This document shows, in pieces, positions 7,229 through 15,401 of a stretch of 64,000 bases of DNA. The position numbers and the translations under genes were made by a program. Numbering within the stretch: position 1 is the stretch's first letter; every line of letters begins with the position of its first letter. The DNA is from JADGGV01 sp035715725 (lineage in GTDB: Bacteria; Gemmatimonadota; Gemmatimonadetes; Longimicrobiales; RSA9): assembly GCA_035715725.1 (NCBI GenBank), contig DASTKT010000017.1, forward strand, positions 1 to 64,000, in the 5' to 3' direction. The notes beneath the pieces were generated by a model. It had not been told where the DNA came from. It did not search any database and worked only from the letters and a program-made list of their open reading frames with translations.

Positions 7229-7816
7229 ATGGACCCGCTGTATCTGATGCTGCGGAACCTGACCTCGCCGGTGGTGGCGATCACGACGTCGGCGGAGGGG
7301 CGGAGGAACGGGCTGATCGTGAACAGCGCGCAGCGTGCGTCGCTGGTACCGACGGTGCCGCGCGTGTCCATGTACATCTCGAAGACGAACCTGACGCACG
7401 ACCTGATCTGGCGGAGCGGCGTGTTCGGGATGCACCTGCTCCGGGCGGACCAGTGGGACGTGATCTGGCGTCTCGGGCTGCGGAGCGGCCGCGAAGGCGA
7501 CAAGCTGGCGGGGTTGGAGCTGCGGACCGGCGCCACGGGGTGTCCGCTGCTCGTCGACGCGATGGTGGGGCTGGAGTGCCGGGTGGTGAACGCGATGGAC
7601 GCCGGCGCCGCGACGTTCTTCCTCGGCGAGGTGGTCGAGGCGACGCGCGGCGAGGAAGGGCCGGTGATGACGAGCGAGCATTTCCGGAGCCACATGCCGC
7701 CGGACCGGAAGGCGCAGTACGAGGCGAACCTCGCCCGGGCGCAGGGGGCGCTGGAGGAGCTGGCGCGGCAGGTGGATCCGACGCGGAGCTGGACGGGCCC
7801 GACGTCGCCGCCGTGA
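7229..7816 (+). CDS. flavin reductase-like (FMN-binding split-barrel) protein
   Basis: A 195-residue protein of the flavin reductase-like split-barrel family, which binds FMN and often passes reduced flavin to partner oxygenases. The opening PLYLMLRNLTSPVVAITTSAEG, then GLIVNSAQRASLVP and PRVSMYISKTNLTHDL, form the usual FMN-binding barrel strands. DAMVGLECRVVNAMDAGAATFFLGEV is the conserved second half. The C terminus (about 150-195) is helical and Arg-rich. It starts four nt after dnaN, so it is likely co-transcribed, although no functional link is evident. The partner enzyme is unknown. Confidence 0.8.
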   Translation: MDPLYLMLRNLTSPVVAITTSAEGRRNGLIVNSAQRASLVPTVPRVSMYISKTNLTHDLIWRSGVFGMHLLRADQWDVIWRLGLRSGREGDKLAGLELRTGATGCPLLVDAMVGLECRVVNAMDAGAATFFLGEVVEATRGEEGPVMTSEHFRSHMPPDRKAQYEANLARAQGALEELARQVDPTRSWTGPTSPP

Positions 7817-7950
7817 GCCGGTGCGGCGCGCCGTGAGCCGGTGCGACGCGGCGTGGGCCGGCGCGGACGCGGCGACGGCCCCCGCGCCCGCCCCGTCGTC
7901 GGTGTCATGCGCCGACGCCGAGCCGGGCAGCGGGCGGGCGCTGCGGCCCC

Positions 7951-7969
7951 GGAGCTCGCCCGGAGCTCC
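7951..7969. terminator. hairpin between convergent genes
   Basis: GGAGCTC (7951-7957) pairs with GAGCTCC (7963-7969) around a 5-nt loop, in the gap between the flavin-reductase-like gene and the convergent pyrE. It is short and lacks a T-run, so the terminator call is weak. Confidence 0.35.
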
Positions 7970-7978
7970 GCCGACCGG

Positions 7979-8530
7979 CTACGAGTCCCCGAGCAGCTCC
8001 TCGGCCGTGCAGAGCGCCATGAGGGCGTAGCCGGCCTCCTCCAGGCGTACCCGCCCCGCGTGATCCCGCTCGACCACGGCGAAAACGCCGAGGACGCGGC
8101 CCCCTTCCCTTTCGACCGCCTCGATGGCGCGGAGCGCGCTCCCCCCGGTCGTCACGACGTCCTCGACCACCACGACCTCCGAGCCGGGCAGGAAGTTCCC
8201 CTCGATCAACCGCGCGGTGCCGTGGTCCTTGGGCTCTTTGCGGACGGTGAAGGCGTCGAGCGGCCGGCCGGCGAGCGCGGCGGCGTGGGCGACGGCGTAG
8301 GCGACGGGGTCGGCGCCGAGGGTGAGCCCGCCGAGAGCGGCGGGGCTCCAGCCGGCGCGGTCGAGGGCGTCCAGGCCGAGTCGGCCGATGAGGCGCTGGC
8401 CCTCGCCACTCATGGTGGTGAGGCGCGCGTCGATGTAGTAGCTCGAGCGTGCGCCGCTGGCGAGGAGGAAATCGCCGCGGCGCAGCGAGCGCTCGCGCAG
8501 TAGGGTCAGCAGGCGGTCGCGGTCGGTCAA
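7979..8530 (-). CDS. pyrE: orotate phosphoribosyltransferase
   Basis: Converts orotate plus PRPP to OMP in pyrimidine biosynthesis. The 183-residue protein has the substrate loop FLLASGARSSYYIDAR near residues 21-36, the catalytic loop TVRKEPKDHGTARLIEG, and the PRPP-binding motif VVVVEDVVTTGGSAL near 119-133. The start is TTG at 8530, four nt after the stop of the small upstream gene at 8535-8816, so the two genes are probably one transcript. No other pyr gene is nearby. Confidence 0.94.
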   Translation of the reverse strand: MTDRDRLLTLLRERSLRRGDFLLASGARSSYYIDARLTTMSGEGQRLIGRLGLDALDRAGWSPAALGGLTLGADPVAYAVAHAAALAGRPLDAFTVRKEPKDHGTARLIEGNFLPGSEVVVVEDVVTTGGSALRAIEAVEREGGRVLGVFAVVERDHAGRVRLEEAGYALMALCTAEELLGDS

Positions 8531-8534
8531 CGGT

Positions 8535-8816
8535 TCAGCTCCAGGTGGCTTCGTCCCACAGTTCTTCCTCCCCGTCGCCGAAGTCCTCGAGCGCGGCGCG
8601 GGCCGAGCGGACGCGGGGGTCGGATCCGGGATCGGCTCCCGCGGCGTCCCATTCCAGGAACTCGAGGAAGCGGCCGGCGACGTCGCCGCTGCGGAAGAGC
8701 CAGGCGCGGGCGCCGAGGCCGACGGCGGTGTCGCGGAACCGGCTCCAGGCCTCCAGGTAGTCGGCCACCCGGTCGCCGGCGACGTGACGGCGGGTGCCCC
8801 TCAGGCGGCGCGGCAT
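8535..8816 (-). CDS. small hypothetical protein upstream of pyrE
   Basis: A 93-residue protein (MPRRLRGTRRHVAGDRVADY...) with an acidic C terminus ending EEELWDEATWS. The middle, YLEAWSRFRDTAVGLGARAWLFRS followed by GRFLEFLEWD, resembles the compact alpha/beta layout of ABM/NIPSNAP-type small proteins. I cannot assign it to a family. The frame stays open upstream to 9293 through Pro/Ala-rich repeats, but those include the 33-bp minisatellite and look noncoding. The tight four-nt spacing to pyrE supports its being a real gene. Confidence 0.6.
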   Translation of the reverse strand: MPRRLRGTRRHVAGDRVADYLEAWSRFRDTAVGLGARAWLFRSGDVAGRFLEFLEWDAAGADPGSDPRVRSARAALEDFGDGEEELWDEATWS

Positions 8817-8877
8817 CGGCGGGGCCCCAGGAAGGCGACGACCGGCGGCCGACGCGGACTCCGGCGATGGAGGACGG

Positions 8878-8990
8878 CTTGCCGGCGCGGATCCGGGCGG
8901 CGGAAGACGCCTCGCCGGCGCGGACCCGGGCGGCGGAACACGCCTCGCCGGCGCGGATCCGGGCGGTGGATGACGACCCGCCGGCGCGAG
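8878..8990. repeat. 33-bp tandem repeat (minisatellite)
   Basis: Three full 33-nt units (8878-8910, 8911-8943, 8944-8976) and a partial fourth (to about 8990) share the core GCCGGCGCGGAYCCGGGCGG. They differ at a few positions. The unit length is a multiple of three, so frames stay open through it on both strands. There are no unique spacers, so it is not a CRISPR array. Confidence 0.85.
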
Positions 8991-9422
8991 TGGCGCGAGC
9001 CGGCGATCGCGGGCCGGGGCGGCTGGCTCATGGCGGGGAATTGAGGCCGCCGGCGGGGCAGCGTCAAGCGGGGCGCCGGGCGGAGCCGAGCCCGGCCGCC
9101 GGCCGGGGGACCGCTGGCGGGGGCCGCGCCGCGGCCCATCATCGCGTTCCGGCGGGGTGCGGCGGGGGTGCGGCGCGACCCGCGCGGCGCTCCCGCAGGA
9201 ACTGGCGGGGCGGGTGCAGCGCGAGCGGCGCGGCGATCCACGGGCAACCGGTGCGCGGATGGGAGTGGCCGGCGCCGCGGCGCGCGGTGGCATCGACGTC
9301 GCGTCGTCGCCGGAAGCTTGCGTGTGCTGGACAGTTCGATGATCTTTCGGCTCCCCTGAGGAGGCTCAACGCCGATCGGGTCCGGCAGCGCCGGGCGCGG
9401 GCGTCCATGGAGGAGGAGAAGA
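8991..9422. other. noncoding interval before the desaturase gene
   Basis: GC-rich DNA with no recognisable gene in any frame; the open frames translate to Arg/Ala/Pro-rich sequence. The last 120 nt are less GC-rich and contain TTGCGT at 9318-9323, a possible -35 without a good -10. The desaturase Shine-Dalgarno (GAGGAGGAG, about 9410-9418) follows. Confidence 0.5.
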
Positions 9423-10445
9423 ATGCCCCTTTTCGGTTCCCTCGCGCACACCTGGTGGTTCCCGCTGCTGTTCGCCCTGGTCCTCGGCCACATCTCGAAC
9501 CTCTGCGTCACGCTCTTCCTGCATCGCTCGATGACGCACCAGGGCGTCGTCTTCCACCCGATCGTGAGCCACTTCATGCGGTTCTGGCTGTGGCTGACGA
9601 CGGGGATGAAGACGCGCGAGTGGGTGGCGGTGCACCGGAAGCACCACGCGTTCGCGGACCGCGAGGGGGATCCGCACTCCCCCGAGGTGGATGGGTTCTG
9701 GAACATCATGCTCGGGGGCGTCTTCTTCTACCGGAAGGCGGTACAGGACCAGGAGCTGCTCGACAAGTACGGGTACGACTGCCCGGACGACTGGATGGAG
9801 CGGAAGCTCTACAGCCGCTACTCGTTCTATGGCATCCTGGTGATGCTGGCCGTCGACATCCTGCTCTTCGGGCCGCTGGTCGGGCTGCTGGTGTGGTCGG
9901 CGATGGCGGTGTGGGTGCCGATCATGGGGAACATCATCAACGGCGCCGGGCACGCGCTGGGGTACCGCAACTTCCACACGCGCGACCACAGCCACAACCT
10001 CTACCCGCTCGGGATCTGGATCGTGGGTGAGGAGCTGCACAACAACCACCACGCGGACCCGAGGTCGGCGAAGTTCGGGGCGCAGTGGTGGGAGTTCGAC
10101 ATCGGCTGGATCTACATCCGGCTGCTGTCGGCGCTGCGGCTGGCGAAGGTGGTGTACGCGCGGACGGCGTCGGTGCGGGAGTTCTCGGAGCGGCACCTGG
10201 TCCGGGCGAAGGACGCGGCGCGCGGCGCCGCGGCCGCGGCGAAAGAGCGCGCGGTCGTAGCCAAGGGGCGCGCGGTGGCGGCGAAGGACGCGGCGGTGCA
10301 CGCCGCGTCGGAGGCGATCACGGAGGCGGCGGAAGCGGCCCGCGAGCGCGCGGCCGCCGCCAAGGCCGCGGCGGAGGCGGCGAAGGATGCCGCGGTGGAA
10401 GCGGCTCAGGAAGTGGGAAAGCCGCGGGGGCTGGCGCTCGAATAG
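9423..10445 (+). CDS. acyl-CoA/fatty-acid desaturase with Ala/Lys-rich tail
   Basis: Membrane di-iron desaturase of the stearoyl-CoA desaturase type, expected to introduce a cis double bond into acyl chains. All three histidine boxes are present: HRSMTH (34-39), HRKHH (71-75) and ELHNNHH (204-210), with four hydrophobic membrane stretches between them. After about residue 255 comes an unusual ~80-residue tail of repeated Ala-Lys-Glu heptad-like units (AAKERAVVAKGRAVAAKDAA...). This is probably a long amphipathic helix like LEA or apolipoprotein repeats. It is absent from ordinary desaturases. A GAGGAGGAG ribosome binding site supports the start. Confidence 0.9.
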   Translation: MPLFGSLAHTWWFPLLFALVLGHISNLCVTLFLHRSMTHQGVVFHPIVSHFMRFWLWLTTGMKTREWVAVHRKHHAFADREGDPHSPEVDGFWNIMLGGVFFYRKAVQDQELLDKYGYDCPDDWMERKLYSRYSFYGILVMLAVDILLFGPLVGLLVWSAMAVWVPIMGNIINGAGHALGYRNFHTRDHSHNLYPLGIWIVGEELHNNHHADPRSAKFGAQWWEFDIGWIYIRLLSALRLAKVVYARTASVREFSERHLVRAKDAARGAAAAAKERAVVAKGRAVAAKDAAVHAASEAITEAAEAARERAAAAKAAAEAAKDAAVEAAQEVGKPRGLALE

Positions 10446-10560
10446 GCCCGCCAGCTCGAGGCGGTCCGGACGTGGGGTCCGGCCCGCGGGGCGCAGGTCG
10501 CGGGACGGGGTCTCCGGATCGGGGTCCGGAGCGTGGGGTGCGGAGCCGATGAACGCTCGG

Positions 10561-10592
10561 AGGGACGTCGCCAGGAGGCGGCGTCCCTTTTT
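10561..10592 (+). terminator. intrinsic terminator after the desaturase gene
   Basis: GGGACGTCGCC pairs with GGCGGCGTCCC (one T-G wobble) around a 4-nt loop and is followed by a run of five T on the plus strand. It ends exactly where the convergent oxidoreductase gene stops. Confidence 0.8.
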
Positions 10593-12037
10593 CACGCCTG
10601 GGCGCGGCGTGGCAGGCGGCCGGCGGCCAGGTCGGCGAGGACGGCGCGTGCGGCGTGGTAGCCGCACAGCCCGTGCGCTCCGCCGCCGGGCGGCGTGGAT
10701 GCCGAGCAGATGTAGAGGCCCGGCGGGCCCGCCCGGTAGGGGGAGGGCGAGGCGCGGGGCCGGAAGAGAACCTGGCGGAGCGTCATGGCGCCGCCGGTGA
10801 CGTCCCCGCCGACCATGTTCGCATCGTGGCGCTCGAACTCGGCCGGGGACCAGGCGCGGCGCGCCAGGATCCGGTCCCGGAACCCGGGCGCGAAGCGCTC
10901 GACCTGACGCTCGATGCCCTCCGTCATGTCCCAGGTCGCGCCATTGGGGATGTGGCAGTATCCCCAGGCGACGTGCTTCCCCGCAGGAGCACGGGTCGAA
11001 TCGCAGACGCTGGGCTGCGTGAGGAGGACGAACGGGCGCTCGGGGCGGCGCCCTTCCCACGGTGCCAGCTCGGCGGCCGCGACCTCCTCGAGCGCGCCGC
11101 CGAGGTGGACGGTGCCCGACCGGGCGCATTCCGGGGCGGTCCAGGGGATCGGGCCGTCGAGCGCCCAGTCGAGCTTGAAGATCCCGGGCCCGTAGCGGAA
11201 GCGCTCGAACGCGCGGCGGATGCGCGCGGGGATGCGGTCGCCCGCGAGGGCGAGGAGCTGGCGGGGGGTGAGGTCGAGGAGGACGGCGCGGGCCGGCGGA
11301 ACCTCCGCGAGGGAGTGGACGGGCGTGCCGCAGCGAACGGCGCCGCCGAGGGCGGCCAGGCTCGCGACGAGCGCGTCCGCGATGCGCGCGGAGCCGCCCT
11401 CCGCGAACGGCCAGCCGAAGGCGTGCCCCGCGGCGGCGAGCAGGAGCCCGAACGCCGCCGTGGGCGACGCCTCGAGGGGCGCGACGGCGTGCGCGGCGCA
11501 ACCGGCGAAGAGGGCGCGGGCGACCTCGTCGCGGAAGGCCGCGCGGGCGAGGCCGGCGGCGGAGCGGAGCCCCTTGGCGGCGAAGCCGGCGACGAGGAGC
11601 GGGTGAGCGGGCCAGCGGGGCGGGGCGAGCAGGTCGGTGGCCAGGTCGTCGAAGCGCTCCACGAACGGGCCGAACAGGCGCTCCCACGCCGTGCCGTCGC
11701 CGCCGAGACCGCGCGCGGTCTCGCCCAGGGCTCCGTGCAGCGCGGCGGCGCGGCCGCCGTCCAGCGGGTGCGACACGGGGATCTCCGGCCGGATCCAGCG
11801 GACGCCGGGATCGCCCAGGGCGTGCGGCGAAAGCGGCGTGGACACGGCCGCGAAGGGATGCACGCTGGAGCAGAAGTCGTGGCGAAAGCCGGGGAGCGTC
11901 AGCTCCTCGGTGCGGAGGCCGCCACCGGGCCGCTCCTCGGCCTCCAGCACGAGGACGGCGAGACCGGCCCGGGCCAGGGCGAGCGCGGCGGTCAGGCCGT
12001 TCGGCCCGGCGCCGACGATGATGGCATCGAAGGACAT
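10592..12037 (-). CDS. phytoene desaturase/CrtI-like FAD oxidoreductase
   Basis: A 481-residue flavoprotein of the NAD(P)/FAD-dependent amine oxidase/CrtI superfamily. The Rossmann dinucleotide motif is at the very N terminus (IIVGAGPNGLTAALALARAG), followed by VLVLEAEERPGGGLRTEEL. The C-terminal FAD-contacting segment is GLYICSASTPPGGGAHGLCGYHAAR. Such proteins act on polyprenoid or other lipid substrates, but none of the usual carotenoid partner genes (crtB, crtE) is nearby, so the substrate is open. The ATG at 12035-12037 places the Rossmann motif correctly. A longer open frame upstream is Arg/Pro-rich and rejected. Confidence 0.85.
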   Translation of the reverse strand: MSFDAIIVGAGPNGLTAALALARAGLAVLVLEAEERPGGGLRTEELTLPGFRHDFCSSVHPFAAVSTPLSPHALGDPGVRWIRPEIPVSHPLDGGRAAALHGALGETARGLGGDGTAWERLFGPFVERFDDLATDLLAPPRWPAHPLLVAGFAAKGLRSAAGLARAAFRDEVARALFAGCAAHAVAPLEASPTAAFGLLLAAAGHAFGWPFAEGGSARIADALVASLAALGGAVRCGTPVHSLAEVPPARAVLLDLTPRQLLALAGDRIPARIRRAFERFRYGPGIFKLDWALDGPIPWTAPECARSGTVHLGGALEEVAAAELAPWEGRRPERPFVLLTQPSVCDSTRAPAGKHVAWGYCHIPNGATWDMTEGIERQVERFAPGFRDRILARRAWSPAEFERHDANMVGGDVTGGAMTLRQVLFRPRASPSPYRAGPPGLYICSASTPPGGGAHGLCGYHAARAVLADLAAGRLPRRAQA

Positions 12038-12219
12038 TGCGGCGTGGGGGCGCGGGGGCGCATGCACGGCGGCACGGGTACGGCCCGCCGGGCGGCGTAA
12101 GGGTACGGCCCGGCCGCGGGCGCCGGTAGAGGCGTCCGTGCCGGCCGCGCGGGGTGGAAACAGAAACGGCGAGCCGGGGGGCTCGCCGTGGGCGCGGTCG
12201 CGGGAACGGGCGTGCGGGA

Positions 12220-13476
12220 TCAGCCGACCTTGAGCAGCTTCTGCAGCTCCTCGGGCGACAGGTCGCTCGCGCTGCGGGAGCCGAGCCGGTTGCCGGCGCG
12301 GTTGACCTGCACGCGCGGCCGGGCCGATCCCTGCGCGGTGCCGCCGGTGTAGTCGTACGCCTCCAGCGAGATGCGCTCGAGCTTGTAGCCGAGGAGCCGC
12401 TCGATGTCGTGGACCTGCGCCAGGTCGCCGCCGCTCATGAACGTCACGGCGGTGCCGGTGGCGCCCGCCCGGCCGGTCCGGCCGATGCGGTGGATGTAGT
12501 CCTCGGGGTCCTGCGGCACGTCGAAGTTGACGACGTGACTGATGCCCTCGATGTCGAGGCCTCGCTGCGCGACGTCGGTGGCCACCAGCACGCGGACGTG
12601 GCCGCGGTCGAACTCGTCCAGCGCGCGGCGGCGCTCCTTCATGTCGCGATCGCCGTGGAGGACGGTGCTGGAGACCTTCGCCCGCTTGAGCTGGCCGCCG
12701 AGGATGTCGGCGCCGTGCTTCGTGCGGGTGAAGACGAGCACCTGGTCCCAATCGGGCTGCGCGAGCAGCTCGAGGAGCAGCTCCACCTTCTTCTCCTGCC
12801 GGACCGAGTAGACCTGCTGCTCGATGCCGGTGGCGGCGGTGTTCGGGCGCGCGACCTCGACCCAGACCGGGTCGTTCAGGATGCGCAGCGCGAGCGCGTG
12901 CACGCCGTTCGGCATGGTCGCCGAGAAGAAGAGCGTCTGCCGCTGCTTCGGCACCTGGCGGAGGATCTCGTCGATCTGGGGGCGGAAGCCCATGTCGAGC
13001 ATCCGGTCGGCCTCGTCGAGGACCAGCGTCTCGATCTCGGAGAGATCGATGGTGCCGCGCTCGAGGTGGTCGATCAGCCGCCCGGGCGTGGCGACGACGA
13101 GGTCGAAGCCGGCGCGCAGATCGCGGATCTGCTGGCGGATCGGCAGCCCCCCGACCAGCTCCCCCACGAACAGGTGCAGGTGCTGCGAGAGCACGCGGGC
13201 GTCCGCCGCGACCTGCTGCGCCAACTCGCGCGTGGGGCAGAGGATCAGCGTGTGGAGCCCTTCGCGGTCCCCTTGCTTCTCCAGCGCGGGGAGCAGGAAG
13301 GACGCGGTCTTGCCGGTTCCGGTCTGGGCGATGCCGACCATGTCGCAGCCCGTGCGGGCGATCGGAATGGCCTTCTGCTGGATCGGGGTGGGCTCTTCCC
13401 AGCCCAGTTCACGGATGGCGCGGAGGATGGCGGGAGCCGACGTCAGCTCGTCGAACTTCATGTTGCGGTCGCTCAA
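12220..13476 (-). CDS. DEAD-box RNA helicase, RhlE-type
   Basis: ATP-dependent RNA helicase (418 aa) of the RhlE/DeaD branch, likely acting in ribosome assembly or mRNA turnover. All motifs are seen: Q motif (GWEEPTPIQQKAIP), AQTGTGKT, PTRELAQQ, TPGRL, DEAD, SAT, VFTRTKHGAD, ATDVAQRGLDIEG and HRIGRTGRAG. A short C-terminal extension lacks an RNA-binding domain. TTG at 13476 has AAGGA eight nt upstream; ATG at 13461 is the alternative start. The promoter at 13601-13629 predicts a leader of about 120 nt, as is common for cold-responsive helicases. Confidence 0.93.
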   Translation of the reverse strand: MSDRNMKFDELTSAPAILRAIRELGWEEPTPIQQKAIPIARTGCDMVGIAQTGTGKTASFLLPALEKQGDREGLHTLILCPTRELAQQVAADARVLSQHLHLFVGELVGGLPIRQQIRDLRAGFDLVVATPGRLIDHLERGTIDLSEIETLVLDEADRMLDMGFRPQIDEILRQVPKQRQTLFFSATMPNGVHALALRILNDPVWVEVARPNTAATGIEQQVYSVRQEKKVELLLELLAQPDWDQVLVFTRTKHGADILGGQLKRAKVSSTVLHGDRDMKERRRALDEFDRGHVRVLVATDVAQRGLDIEGISHVVNFDVPQDPEDYIHRIGRTGRAGATGTAVTFMSGGDLAQVHDIERLLGYKLERISLEAYDYTGGTAQGSARPRVQVNRAGNRLGSRSASDLSPEELQKLLKVG

Positions 13477-13600
13477 ATGGTGTCCTTCGAAACGAGCACG
13501 AGCAAAAAGGAGAAGCCGGGTCGCCGGTCTGACGGGCCGGACGCCGTAGCGTCGGACACGTCAGGGATCGGCGATCCGGCTTCGCACAAATCCACGAGAA

Positions 13601-13629
13601 AATATAGCCAAAGCGTCGCTCTCATGCAA
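13601..13629 (-). promoter_or_regulatory. helicase gene promoter
   Basis: On the minus strand TTGCAT (13629-13624) and TATATT (13606-13601) are 17 nt apart, a near-consensus sigma-70 promoter. The surrounding DNA is locally AT-richer. Transcription would begin near 13594 and produce a leader to 13477 that contains nested short GC inverted repeats. Confidence 0.75.
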
Positions 13630-13703
13630 CCGCTTTTGCGCAGCAGCCTTGAAGGATCGCGTCCAGGCGCTCGAGGGATGGAAAGCGCGGGGAAAAGGCG
13701 CGC

Positions 13704-15401
13704 TCAATCGTCGAAGCAGACGAAGACGGTATGCACGGGAGGGAGCCCGGCGCGGAGGCGCCATGCCTCGCGCCAGACGGCGCGGGCCGTGGGGCCGGGG
13801 GGGAGGAGGTCGAGGGCCTGCTGGAAGTGGCGCAGCGCGGCGCGACGCGCGCCGGGCGCCTGGGGCCGATACGAGGCGGTGTCGAGGTGGGTGGCGGAGG
13901 TTCCGACGCCGCTGGCGACGGCGACGACGTCGCCATAGGCGCGGGCGAGGAGGACGTGCAGGCGGGCCTGGCGCTCGTCTCCCTCGATTTCCGGGGCGGC
14001 CTTCTCGCCCGCCTGGATGACGCGGCGGAACTGCGCGCCGCCGTGACCGCAGCGGCCGCCGTCCTCGAAGCCGGCGGCGAGCAGCTCGAGGAACACGTCC
14101 TGGCGCAGCGGGCCGGGGGGCGCCGCGGCGTAGGCGTCCCAGGCGAGGTTGCCGGAGTAGCCGAATTCGTGGCTGACCGGGAGCGTGTCGGAGCGGATCC
14201 CGAGGCTGTCGAGCTGGCGGCGCATCGGCCCGCCGGCGGCCTCGTCGGCGGGCGTGCGACGGTAGGCGGCGCTCACGACGCGGTCGACGAGCCAGAGCGC
14301 GGCCGCGCGGCGCTCGACGGGGAGCGCGGGGAGGGCATCGTGCCAGCGGCGGAGCGCGTCGAGAAGCGAGGAGTCGGCGCTGGGGCTCCAGTCGCGGGGG
14401 GCGGTGCGCTCGACGGCGGCGCTGTCGGCGAGCGCGAGGAGGTCGCGCGCGAGGTCGGGATCGAGGCCGGCGCTGTCGGCGAGCTGGCGTAGCGACGGGC
14501 GTTCGCCGCGCGGGTCCGCGGCGGCGTCGCGGGACGGGTCGATGCCGGAGACCGGCGCCCAGGCGCCGGCCTCGACGCCCTGGCGGTAGCCGCGCCAGCC
14601 GGTCACGACCCAGCGGCCGGGGAGGCGCCAGGTGGCGAGGGCCTCGTAGTCGGAGAGCGGCCAGCGCGCGGCGCGAAGCGTGTCGGGCGAGCCGAGCCGG
14701 CGGGCGAAGGCCCGGCGGAGGCGGCGGGCGGCGGCGAGGCCGGAGGTATCGGTCTCGTCGGTCTCGGCCTCGACGCGGATGGCGCCGAGCCGGCACTCGT
14801 CGAGGTCGGCGCGGCCGTCGGCGCGCTCGGGCGGGAGCCGCCCGGCCGCCGGCATGGGCGGCGGGAAGAAGTAGGCGGAGCGGAGCGCGACGCGGCCGTC
14901 GGGGAGCCGGAGGCGCCGGCGGGCGAGGACGCACCAGTCGCCATCGAGCTCGTCGAGGGCGGAGGCGGGCGGCTCGGCGCCGCCGCGGGTGACCGCGTCC
15001 TCGGGGTGCTCCGCGATCCAGGCCTGCGGCGTGACGCGGGGGTCGAGGTCGGCCAGCTCGGCCAGCGCGACCGCGGGGAACCCGCCGGTGTCCCGGGGGG
15101 CCAGGATCGGGAGCGTGTCCGGCCGGTGCGTCGCCGCGGCGGCCGGGGCGGGCGCGGCGGCGCCGCCGACGAACGGAATGGCGACGCTGGGGATGGGGCG
15201 CACCGGCTGGGCGAGGGCGGCGGCGTCGCCGGTGGTCTCCGCGGCCGGCGCGCCGCCGGCCCCGCGGGCCGGCGGCTCACAGGCGGTGGCGAGGACGAGC
15301 GGCAGCGCGAGGAGGCCGGGCAGGCGGCGCCGGGCCGGTCCGGCGGAGCCGGCGGGCGTCCCTGGCGCGAGAGGATTCCGGGCGTACGCGGGTCGCGGCA
15401 T
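13704..15401 (-). CDS. large uncharacterised lipoprotein
   Basis: A 565-residue protein with a signal peptide ending in a lipobox (LPLVLATAC, about residues 34-42), so probably an outer-membrane or periplasmic lipoprotein. An Ala/Pro-rich linker (to about 100) leads to an alpha/beta region (DGDWCVLARRRLRLPDGRVALRSAYFF). The C-terminal half is helical with the conserved-looking stretch SHEFGYSGNLAWDAYAAAPPGPLRQDVFLELLAAGFEDGG given in two parts of the same segment near 440-485. TPR-like helices follow. I do not recognise the family. Its ATG overlaps the stop of the HD gene by one nt (TGATG), so the two are translationally coupled. Confidence 0.75.
   Translation of the reverse strand: MPRPAYARNPLAPGTPAGSAGPARRRLPGLLALPLVLATACEPPARGAGGAPAAETTGDAAALAQPVRPIPSVAIPFVGGAAAPAPAAAATHRPDTLPILAPRDTGGFPAVALAELADLDPRVTPQAWIAEHPEDAVTRGGAEPPASALDELDGDWCVLARRRLRLPDGRVALRSAYFFPPPMPAAGRLPPERADGRADLDECRLGAIRVEAETDETDTSGLAAARRLRRAFARRLGSPDTLRAARWPLSDYEALATWRLPGRWVVTGWRGYRQGVEAGAWAPVSGIDPSRDAAADPRGERPSLRQLADSAGLDPDLARDLLALADSAAVERTAPRDWSPSADSSLLDALRRWHDALPALPVERRAAALWLVDRVVSAAYRRTPADEAAGGPMRRQLDSLGIRSDTLPVSHEFGYSGNLAWDAYAAAPPGPLRQDVFLELLAAGFEDGGRCGHGGAQFRRVIQAGEKAAPEIEGDERQARLHVLLARAYGDVVAVASGVGTSATHLDTASYRPQAPGARRAALRHFQQALDLLPPGPTARAVWREAWRLRAGLPPVHTVFVCFDD

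Noticed and set aside
8878..8990. Possible CRISPR array
   Set aside because: The repeats are directly abutting with no unique spacers and no cas genes are near.
8535..9293. N-terminal extension of the small gene upstream of pyrE to 252 residues
   Set aside because: The extra residues are Pro/Ala/Arg-rich and run through the 33-bp minisatellite, so the open frame is a composition effect. I use the ATG at 8816.
10592..12751. Extended 719-codon reading of the FAD oxidoreductase gene
   Set aside because: The Rossmann motif lies right after the ATG at 12037, where it should start. The upstream part is Arg/Pro-rich and runs antisense into the helicase gene.
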